Below are positions 44,840 to 53,048 of a stretch of DNA of 64,000 nucleotides, in pieces (the stretch's first letter is position 1; each line of letters starts with the position of its first letter). The stretch covers positions 2,852,001 to 2,916,000 of the forward strand of contig JAMYGW020000001.1 of the NCBI GenBank assembly GCA_025617375.2, in the 5' to 3' direction. This stretch comes from Acarospora socialis. Taxonomy: Eukaryota > Ascomycota > Lecanoromycetes > Acarosporales > Acarosporaceae. The notes beneath the pieces are model-generated. The model was not told the DNA's origin, searched no databases, and saw only the letters and a list, made by a program, of their open reading frames with translations. The position numbers were made by a program, and so were the translations under genes.

Positions 44840-44853
44840 GGTTATGAGCCCGG
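44840..44853 (+). other. Primer binding site matching initiator tRNA-Met anticodon arm
   Basis: GGTTATGAGCCCGG follows the left LTR at once. Its complement, CCGGGCTCATAACC, has the shape of an initiator tRNA-Met anticodon stem-loop with the CAT anticodon. Copia and several fungal Ty1/copia elements prime with a half-tRNA cut in this loop. Confidence 0.75.
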
Positions 44854-44996
44854 ATTGCGTACAAACCGCACCCAAATCTGCTTGTTTGTTGTTCCATTAG
44901 TAGGCTACGACAGGTCTACTGTTCAAGGCTATGAGAAGTCCTTCTACCTCGCTGTCGCCATTATCATGAGTCCTAGCCCTACCACCCACACACAAA

Positions 44997-45668
44997 ATGA
45001 CAAATGTCAACATCAACACCTCCACAATTCCTAGACTCACAGAGCACAATTTTGCAGAGTGGCTAGTCAATACTAGAGCCCATTTACGTCAAAGCAAGCT
45101 ATGGAAGTACACTCAGGAGGATGTTCCGGAGAATGCTAAGAGCAAGGACAAGTGAGAGGAGGCTGCAGACCTCATGATGTCAACTCTCTCTGCTGAAATC
45201 AAGAGGAAATTGGCAGAGGAGGACTTCAACAATGAGTACAAAATGCTCATGAAGTTGAGCCGACTTCTGCAACCCGGCAGCGACGCTCAGTTCATGTGTC
45301 TCAATCACAAGTACTACAGCCTACAATACGATGACCATGGATCTGAGTCCATGTCTGACTTTCTCACGCGTGTGAAAGTCCTCAAAGAACGCATTGATTC
45401 GACAAATGTCCAAATGGACAACAATAAACAAACCCTTCTTTGTCTGTCAATGAGTCTGTCAGCAAGATATTGTTCCCTCATACAAATTTGGAGCATTACA
45501 GATGGTATGATGACAGAAAAGACAATGAAAATGATGCTGGAGAAGGATCTATGGACAGAGAAAGAAGAGAGAGCTACAGTCTTTGTCCTACAGGGCTTAC
45601 TGGGTGGAAAGAAGGGGGTGAAGTGCAGTCACTGTGGAAAAGCAGGACATAAAGAGGAGAGATGCTGA
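44997..45668 (+). pseudogene. Copia-type Gag, interrupted by one TGA
   Basis: A 224-codon frame from ATG 44997 to TGA 45668, open except for a TGA at 45153-45155. Text on both sides is typical copia Gag (UBN2-type): PRLTEHNFAEWLVNTRAHL before, EEAADLMMSTLSAEIKRKL after, then FLTRVKVLKERID and a final CCHC zinc knuckle, CSHCGKAGHKEERC. The TGA stands where Gag relatives commonly have Trp, so a single TGG to TGA change is the likely history. A stop that is read through is also possible. With this stop the copy makes only a 52-residue fragment. Gag packages element RNA into virus-like particles. Confidence 0.8.
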
Positions 45669-45764
45669 CAGAAGCATTCAGAACAGAGACCTAAGGATAA
45701 GGGTCAGAATAGGAGATATAATGAGAATACTCTATTGTTATAGGGCATGCAGGATAAGCATACA

Positions 45765-45890
45765 GGATGTTGTCCACAGAATGTTGTCCACGAGGTGTTG
45801 TCCACAGGGTGTAGGCATAGGCCACACAGAGTGTTACGCACGGGGTGTTACGCATAGGGTGTTACGCACAGAGTATTGCTACGAGGCATA
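45765..45890 (+). repeat. Degenerate 14-bp tandem repeats inside the element
   Basis: About eight copies of units such as GGTGTTGTCCACAG and GGTGTTACGCACAG between Gag and the right LTR. The first block uses TGTCCAC and the second TACGCAC, so there were two rounds of amplification. Confidence 0.75.
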
Positions 45891-45959
45891 GCCAGTTGCC
45901 TGTTTTCAGGCTGTTTTTCCTTTGTTTTTAGCAGTCACGGCTGTCTGGCTCAGGGGGTG

Positions 45960-46060
45960 TGTCAGAAATTGAGCCTAGACGCTTGCTTCCTTAGTGTTTT
46001 AGTAGATAACACGATTTTTCGTGTATTAGATTTTAGTAACAACAACATCAATTTTCGACA
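45960..46060 (+). repeat. Right LTR (101 bp)
   Basis: Direct copy of the left LTR with two substitutions, followed at once by the duplicated target GTTTC. Confidence 0.93.
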
Positions 46061-46370
46061 GTTTCATCTTATCGCTAGCAGATCCCGCCCTGGACTAGCC
46101 CTATCTAGCGTGCTGACGACGACTGCCCCGCGCTGATACGGGTTACGGGCAACGACAGATGCCATACCCGTCACAACGGGAACAGGCCACCGTTGCTTTG
46201 CTCAGCCCGCTCCTCTGTTCACTTTTGGAGCGGACTGTCTTTAGGCAGCAGTTTCCTACTGCCCGTGTCCTGTCGAACTGGTTTGTTACTGAACCTGTCC
46301 ATGTACTTGCCACTCGCTACCTCAGTATATGATTTGATGTCAAAGTGAGAGAGAAAGAGGCAGCCTAAAC
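46061..46370. other. Intergenic, promoter of the next gene
   Basis: Starts with the right copy of the GTTTC duplication (46061-46065). Otherwise upstream region of the next gene; no other feature seen. Confidence 0.45.
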
Positions 46371-48132
46371 ATGCGTCCTACTTGGAAGGCAGCAGCGGTA
46401 TTGCTGTCAACTGCCGTCTGCTCGGCCATTGCGGTTCCTCGTACCGGTGCACTTGTAAGAGTGTCTAAGCAGGACGGCGAACCTCCTCCACCTCTTACGC
46501 TGCGTATGTTATGAAGCAGTCAGAAGACAGAAATACTTACTGATCTTCTTCAGATGGGTCCACTGCTTCCGCTCAGATTAGCATTCCTTGTCCGGAGTGT
46601 TCAAAGTATGGCTCCGAGCACGAAAAGAATGGTCAACTTGTATTTCATCCTCGCCGAAGGCCTCAAAGACTATAGCTGATGATCATAAGCAATTCGAATT
46701 TGAAGCTCTCTCATCGAACAAACCATGCGGAGTGAGCAATGTGCGTTTAAGCGGGCAAGTGTTAGCTCAAGAATGGGACGGTGTAGAAGCCTCAGGCAGC
46801 GGGTCGATTACGACGCAAAGTGTCAACGGTCTTGGCATTCGTAAGCTCACCGCTAGCTGGAAGTCTTCATGCATCTTCGATACTGTGCCAGATGATGGAA
46901 CCAATTCATACGGACAGGATGTAGCCCAGGTTCTTACCTTCAATGTCGACCAAGTCGATGGCAAGGACATTGGTGCTGGATCGGGCTTCACTGTGTCATT
47001 CAAGCAAATCATACCAGAAGTACTTCGCATCAGTATTGTTCCTGTACCATCCGCCGGCGAGGCTCAATCTGCGGAAGAGTGGCGGAACCCTCCACCAGCG
47101 TTACGGTGGTCATCACCGACACCAGACGTGAAGGGCTCCTCTACTCTAGCGACCATTGAGGATGAGATTACCCAATTGAGGCAGCTAAAGGCCGAAGCCA
47201 GGGAGCTGGACAGGGTTATCAGGGAGAAGAAGAAGACTATCAAAACACTAATCAGGCAGGATTACGAGTCATTCAAGGTCGAGGTTAGGCAATGCGACAA
47301 CATCCGATGCGTCATCCAGGCAATGCTTCATAAGGCACGTGGCGCTATGCGCATGGCCTGCCATCACTTCAAACATGCTCATCACCAACAAGCGCCACCC
47401 CCTCCGACCGGTTCTGAACCTCTTTCATCCCCTCCTAGTGACGGTCAAGGCTCCTCAACCTCGTATCCCCACATTCGCCCTCACTTGCTCCCCCACGAGC
47501 TCGAAGACGAACACCACCACAGCCCTCTTCACAGAATCCTCAAAGGCTTGACACTAAGCGCCATCCTACTTGGCGTAGTCTCTTTCTTCGGCCTCATCTT
47601 CAAACGATGCCGAAACCCTCGCTGGTGCGCCGAACACGCCGCCCGTCGCGAGGAACGCCGTAACAGACGACTTTACCGCCGAGCGGCGTGCCGACAGCGA
47701 TGGCGTGACTGGTTCTGCCGTCGTCGACCATACTCGGGACCATCATCGGGCCCGTACGACGAGAAACGAGCCTTGATCATCGAACAAGAAAGCATCCTCG
47801 AGTCCGCGATGCAAGCCGAGATCCACGAACTCCGCAACGCGCACGAAGTTGTCAACGACATAGTCCGCGCTGAGGAAGGTCGGTACATTCATGAGCTGGA
47901 CGGTGGGATGAGCGGAGTCAGATTGCATGGTATCAGTCTTCCTGATTACGATTCTAGAAGCGAGAGCGGGTCGACCGAACCGCCGACTTATGAAGAGCAA
48001 ATGGCGGTCGATTCGGTCGTTGATGGGTTTCAGTATACACCTGAAGGGACGAGGTCAACGCCTGCAAGCAGTGTTGTTGATACTAGTCCCAGAATTAGCC
48101 TGGATAGTAGGGAGACACGGGATTTTGTTTGA
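46371..48132 (+). CDS. Secretory-pathway single-pass membrane protein, fungal-specific
   Basis: Exons 46371-46503, 46554-46639, 46690-48132; 553 residues. A signal peptide opens the protein (MRPTWKAAAVLLSTAVCSA). The luminal part has a C-x-x-C pair (PCPECSKYG), EFEALSSNKPCGVSNVRLSG, a coiled stretch (EDEITQLRQLKAEARELDR), a Cys pair (QCDNIRCVIQ), and a His/Pro-rich linker. Then a membrane helix (LSAILLGVVSFFGLIF) followed by a basic block (RREERRNRRLYRRAACRQRW) and a cytosolic domain with YDEKRALIIEQESILE and EVVNDIVRAEEGR. This arrangement is shared by a family of uncharacterised ascomycete proteins, as far as I remember. It has no known function; the topology suggests a cell-surface or endomembrane sensor or scaffold. 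Confidence 0.82.
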
Positions 48133-48937
48133 CGTGATTTTCGTCCATCGGTTTTGGTAGGGAGCGGCAGGCGTAGTACAAGTGTCATTTGGAGCGCACG
48201 CTCGTTGTGACGACAGCTTGTGCGTGAGGGACTACATCATCTATCTCAGCAGTGCGGCCAGGTTTCCAAAGTTAGTCCTGTTTAAGTCGCACATAGCGGT
48301 CACAAAAAATTCCACTTCTTCAACCGTTTGACTCAGGCAGTTCATCGACGGCAGACTTATACTAGTTTTGACATATTGTTGCCATACAGTTTCTATAGCG
48401 ATCCATCTTTCGAGTCACCTTCGGGTTTGTTTCCTACTTATATAGCCACCACTCCTCCTTTTCCACCGACTCAATCACCTTGTTCCACATCCCAGCCTTT
48501 CCCAACTTTTCTACCTTCTATCTCCTTTCAACCACACCAATGGAGCAACCAGCGGGTGAGGTTGATAAGGGCGTCGATGAGTGACGCCATGAATGAAGAC
48601 ACAATCGTGAGGGCGACGATAGTGATCTGGAGGAGTGCCACGTAAATGACTCCGAAGTAGACGAGAGACCAATAATGTGAGTCGCCATCGTTTCACCTCT
48701 CTGGGGCTAAGGAATACTTTTGTCATCATCCACGCCAGAAGGCCCAGCCACCGATCCGAAAAGAAAAGCCTCCCAAACTGTCCTGGCGTCATCGAAGACG
48801 ATTGCGTTGATGCTGGTGGTCTGCAACAAAGCCACGGACCGAAACAGATGACATCGCTCGCCCTGTAGAAGACTTCATAGGCGCGAGAAGTGGGGCGACG
48901 ATGAGGACACCATTATGGTAGGTGTATACAGAGTGAA

Positions 48938-49212
48938 CCTGAACACGGGTGCGGTGGCGAGCACACAAATGGCAGGAGACGTGAATGGGCATCCATATCA
49001 CCGCAAGAACCGGTGAGACGTTGAGTGCCTAATGACAGGAGACATCGAGAGTGTCCATGTTGTCCGGAACATGCGTGGGGGCCCGGCGAGCATATGAGGG
49101 GTGCAATGGAGGTGACTAACGGAGAGAAGAACGTGATAGAATGGCGGCGACAATGAGAGGATCGTGGTGATCGTGCTGAAAAGAAGCTGAAGAACCGCCA
49201 TGTCAGCGGTCT
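48938..49212 (-). repeat. Dispersed repeat copies C and D
   Basis: 49030-49212 aligns to 36110-36285: on the minus strand it reads MAVLQLLFSTITTILSLSPP, against MAALQCLLAAITTITSLSPP there, then shifts frame. A second partial copy, 48938-48995, repeats the ATGGATGCCC...CACGTCTCC and TGTGCTCGCC...GTGTTCAGG landmarks. Neither copy keeps an open frame. Confidence 0.68.
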
Positions 49213-49397
49213 TGTGAGAATGTTAATCTGTATGATCACGAGGTTAATAATCGACCGAAGTACAAAGGGGCAATGCTTCTACCTTTTCTCAACCAAGTGA
49301 GTGAAACAACTCTTCAAGCACCAATCTAAGAAGAGCCATTGACTGGCAGTAGGGCCAAGAATAACCTGAATATCGTCTCCTACTGGGAGCGTTCCCG

Positions 49398-49494
49398 CCC
49401 TCTTCATCACACACCGATAATCCAAATAAAGGCTTTTTCTCAGGGAACGAATAATCGGTGTTTAGATTCGGGTTATCGGTGTGCGATGAAGAGG
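49398..49494. repeat. Inverted repeat, about 25-bp arms
   Basis: The arm at 49398-49423 (CCTCTTCATCACACACC, then GATAATCC) and the arm at 49470-49494 (GGGTTATCGGTGTGCG, then ATGAAGAGG) are reverse complements with two or three mismatches. A third partial match, ATAATCGGTGT, lies inside the loop. Confidence 0.75.
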
Positions 49495-49620
49495 ACAGGA
49501 GCCTCAAGAGCTCCTGGGTTCCGGCATTATTATCCGGACAGTAAGTGTTCATCTCACACTGCCTAACTCTGGTTCCGGCTCCTATAAAGGACGGGTGCGA
49601 ATGGCTGTGTAATGAGAGCA

Positions 49621-49716
49621 GGGAGCTCCCAGAGAAGATGAGAGGACAGAAGACGACAACAGGGAGCGCTCCCTGCAGATGAAAATGTGAAAGTGACAAA
49701 CGCCGGGAGCGCTCCC
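49621..49716. repeat. Cluster of GGGAGC(GC)TCCC palindromes
   Basis: Perfect palindromes: GGGAGCTCCC at 49621-49630, CAGGGAGCGCTCCCTG at 49660-49675, GGGAGCGCTCCC at 49705-49716. A one-mismatch relative (GGGAGCGTTCCC) is at 49385-49396. Confidence 0.85.
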
Positions 49717-50749
49717 AGTGTCGACTGCCCACTTCCAGGTCAGGTAGCCAAGACCGCCTAACTCAAAAGCCCCCCTAAGAGCACCCAGCACACCGTGACC
49801 TGTCCCCTTGGACGCCTCCTTCGACTCCAGCTCCGGAATCGGCCTCGGTGCGAGCTCTACGCCCTCCGAAGACATGGCATGGCCAGCTCGTCTGTCCATA
49901 GAGATTGGATGCTGATGCTGGGCTGAAGGGCCTCGTGTTTACGAATTTGAATTCGTGTTGTGATGAGGTCTTCGGCCCAGAGGGTGGAGGGGAGCCGTAG
50001 GTCGGGCTTTTTTTGCTGCCAGTCTCGGTGTCTACTCGACGACAGATTTGTCGAGCCGAGACAGTATCTGAGCACCACCGTTTCCGAATTTATAGACAGA
50101 AGATGATACAAGTACATGGTTGGGAGTTTGGCGAAATTCTCTGTGTGGTACGATGAAAGATAGAGGATATAAAGCCAGAGGAAACTGATGCTTCGATGGA
50201 CAGAAGACGAGGAAGAAATGTGTTTAAGCAAGGATTTTTCGCAGCTTTATACTGGGCAGATTCGCCTGCGCAACCGAGAGCTTTAATTTCGCTCTCGGTA
50301 GGGCAATAAGCAGAAAGAGAGGATTGACAGCAATTGTCGCCGAATCTGCAAGAACCCTTCACAACGGTGTGGAGACATGTCGGTTGAGGAACTTACAACA
50401 TATAACCTTCATGACGAGACCGGTGCACGGGAGTTCGCTCTGTCCTTACCTGGCATGTAATCTCGTCCTTACCTGTACAGGCAACTACTACGGGCGTACC
50501 TCCCAGTCGTGTGACCGGAAATGAGGGTAAAGGGAACGAAAAGTCCTCCTGGGTCGCATCAAAGACCAAGGTAAAGAATGTGCATTGTAGGCCGGCTACG
50601 TACACTGATGGAAAGAGAGAAAGAACCAAGGAAATCCGCCCGGACACCAGAAAGTGCCATGAAGCCCTAAAGGCGACAACGACCCACCACCCCAGCAGAC
50701 AGCTCCACCACGCCCACACAGCTTCACTGTGCTGCAATGCCCCTCAACA

Positions 50750-51997
50750 TCACACGATTACACGCTCCAACCAATCCTCCACCCCATCCCTCCCCCCATC
50801 CTCCTCCCGCAGGCTGGCCCCGTGGCGCAGGACATTGGCTTGCGTCAACGCAGCCACTCCTGCAGAGCTCGATGGAGCAGAAATTGAGGAGAAGGAGAGG
50901 GAGGGGAGGGACGTGGTGGAGAAAGACCTTGAGGGCAGGGGGGGTAAAGGTGAGGAGGTCGAGGTGACAGCGCACGACGAGGCAGAGGCGACGGTTGGGT
51001 GGTGGTAGTTTGACAGGCGTGGCGCCCTCTTCTGCGACTCCTGTGGCGACGGCGACCTCCACGTGCCCATGTCCCGCATGATCTGCTCCACTTGGATCTC
51101 CGTCAACTTGTACTGCCACTTCGCCATCTCCCTCACCATGGCCCTGTTGATGGACTTCTCGGTGAAGGGCATGAGAGCATAGTCGAGATCACGGAGGATG
51201 CACCGCTTCGTGGCGTTCAACTGAGCTTGCGTGTATCTGCCGTGAGCGACGTGGCCGACCCAATATTGGTCGCTATGATCTTTATCGTTTGGCGAAAAGA
51301 CGTCGGCGAGTGCAAGTGCTGCAAGAACGATGAGCTCTGGGCTAACCCGTCTATCTTTGAGCGGTAAGTCGTGGAGGTATAAGGTCGTTCCATTACGAGA
51401 GTAAGAGCCGAATATCCCGTTGCTGTCCGGTTGGAAGGTGATGGTCAAGGGGCAAGTGATGTGCCAGTCTTTTGCGAAAGCTTGAGACGAAAGGGCGTCA
51501 AGCATACATGCTGCAACGGTGATGATGAAAAGAGGAATGTCATGAGCCCGGCTAAGAAAGGCGTTGATGATCTCGATGGATGGTTGTACGATGTAGGCAG
51601 ATACCGGAATGAGATTCGCGAGCACATGAGCTGGAGCTGTCGTGCGTTCGTCAGTTGAAAGATCTCGTGCAACACTTTTACTTAACTCACCTTCCATGTT
51701 GTGATCTAGCCTCTCGAAGTCTCCTTTCGCACCGATACCAAGATCTCCAGCTTTGCGAAGCCATTGAGGTATATTCTCCAAGACGACAGATAGCGAGTCG
51801 AAACTATCATACGTCTTTGTGGGCGAGGCGTCTGTGGGCTTAGGCGGCTCTGACTTGCGAAGAATGGACGGCTTCTTATGTGGGAGAGCATCTGCGAAGT
51901 TGGCGCGGCGAAATGCCATAGGTAATGCTTCCTGATACGCGAAACGGCCACCAAGCTCATTGACATCTCCTAGAGTACGAGGTTGGAAGGTAGACAT
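50750..51997 (-). CDS. Cyclin-like protein (PCL/Pho80-type cyclin box)
   Basis: Exons 51997-51691 and 51636-50750; 397 residues. The 54-nt intron 51637-51690 (GTGAGT...GACAG) has no in-frame stop; removing it gives DHNMEAPAHVLANLIP. A cyclin fold is suggested at about residues 100-290: VSPELIVLAALALADVFSPN, YWVGHVAHGRYTQAQLNATKRCIL and RDLDYALMPFTEKSINRAM echo the helix 3-5 pattern of Pho80/PCL cyclins. These partner a Pho85-type kinase. The C-terminus is Ser-rich and disordered (SSPLPPLPSRSFSTTSLPS). The cyclin call rests on helix pattern, not on a signature motif, so it is moderate. Confidence 0.62.
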   Translation of the reverse strand: MSTFQPRTLGDVNELGGRFAYQEALPMAFRRANFADALPHKKPSILRKSEPPKPTDASPTKTYDSFDSLSVVLENIPQWLRKAGDLGIGAKGDFERLDHNMEGELSKSVARDLSTDERTTAPAHVLANLIPVSAYIVQPSIEIINAFLSRAHDIPLFIITVAACMLDALSSQAFAKDWHITCPLTITFQPDSNGIFGSYSRNGTTLYLHDLPLKDRRVSPELIVLAALALADVFSPNDKDHSDQYWVGHVAHGRYTQAQLNATKRCILRDLDYALMPFTEKSINRAMVREMAKWQYKLTEIQVEQIMRDMGTWRSPSPQESQKRAPRLSNYHHPTVASASSCAVTSTSSPLPPLPSRSFSTTSLPSLSFSSISAPSSSAGVAALTQANVLRHGASLREEDGGRDGVEDWLERVIV

Positions 51998-53048
51998 GGC
52001 TGCCCTTGGCTCAGATCCTGTGTTGTACGCAAGATGCCAGTTGTCAAGTGAAGTATTGAGATCTCAAAATTCGGGATGATCTTTTGAAAAAGTCGCAGTC
52101 ACAAAAGGAACGTGCAAGAACTTCGCAATTCTGATGAACTCGCCGCACGACAGACGTTCAAAGCTGACTTGATCGGTATCAGCAGTAGAAGAAGATCAAG
52201 AGATGTTTGTGAACAAGCTTGAGAGAAGTTGTAGTGCACAGGTCGGCGCGGCGATCAGGCTTGGACCTGGAAAAACGCTTAACGCACACAAAGAGGAAAA
52301 GCTTGATATATTTCATGACGCGAATCACATCTCAATAAGGCTCAGAGGCAGCATTTGAACGAAGTATTGCATTTACTCTTCACAGGAAACGTGCGGCGCG
52401 TTGTGCAAAACAACGTAAACCTCCCCTAGCCTGGGTGTCCGGTAGCATTTCCACATCCTGCTCCCCAGTATACCAGACATCTTTACAGACATGCAATTGA
52501 CCCCCTACCAGTCAGTACTCATAACCGTAGATATACGGGGAACATATGATGATGTGTCGTAGTTCAGAAGGGCACATTATACTAGTAGCTCGATAATGTA
52601 CGCACGGGCCTCGGTCTGTTGGTCCGTGCAGCCGACGAGCCCTAAGATACCTTACCTACCTAAGGTACCTGGGTTGAAGAGCATCATACTTGGTCAGAAC
52701 TACATTGCAAGCATAATATAAAAATTGAGAAGTTTTTAATTTCGCTGGACACCTAGTACCTTTCATAGGTGTTGTTTATTATGCACATGGACCCTGTGCG
52801 CTACTCATCGCCGTGAAAGCTGCTGTACGCTCTCTGTAAAGCATCAACGACAAATATAGCTCCCCAAAGGTCGGGAAAGAACTGCTTCTGCTGTACCACC
52901 ATGGTCTACCACTATTCCTCCTAGCGACTGTCCCAAGTATTATAACTCTTAACAAGCTCAGTTGTATCTAATTTGTTGAAGCATGAACGCCGGAGCACGA
53001 ACTCCTACTGAATGACGTGATAAAGAAAGGGGTATCTCGAGGAAGTCA
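51998..53048. other. Intergenic, tandem minus-strand genes
   Basis: Promoter of the cyclin-like gene and 3' UTR of the phospholipase gene. 52650-52670 has a TACCTTACC...AAGGTACC word. No ORF supported. Confidence 0.4.

Larger units (their letters stand above)
44739..46060 (+). mobile_element. Small Ty1/copia-like LTR element carrying only Gag (TRIM / TR-GAG type)
   Basis: A complete 1322-bp unit: 101-bp direct LTRs (44739-44839, 45960-46060) with two differences, each starting TGTCA and ending TGACA or CGACA, a 5-bp duplication GTTTC on both sides, a primer site right after the left LTR, a Gag frame with a zinc knuckle, a tandem-repeat region, and a G-rich tract (CAGGGGG) just before the right LTR. 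There is no protease, integrase or reverse transcriptase and no room for them. It must rely on enzymes of a full-length partner. It fits terminal-repeat retrotransposons with a GAG domain described in plants and the small LTR elements known in fungi. Low LTR divergence suggests recent insertion. It lies between LSM4 and the next gene. Confidence 0.92.
48133..50749. other. Repeat-rich gene-poor region
   Basis: 2.6 kb with no firm gene. It holds diverged copies of the leader repeat of the Stu1-like gene (48938-49212), a hairpin (49398-49494), GGGAGC palindromes (49385-49716), and a small hydrophobic frame on the minus strand near 48560-48660 (GVIYVALLQITIVALTIVSS). A minus-strand frame from 49868 (MSSEGVELAPRPIPELESK) might be a tiny gene, but it runs through the palindromes and I do not call it. 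Confidence 0.45.

Noticed and set aside
44739-46060. RIP (repeat-induced point mutation) of the retroelement
   Set aside because: The LTRs differ at only two sites and the Gag stop is not in the preferred CpA context, so heavy RIP did not act on this copy.
49289-49732. 147-codon minus-strand frame
   Set aside because: Runs through the hairpin and palindromes, with no family resemblance; read as chance.
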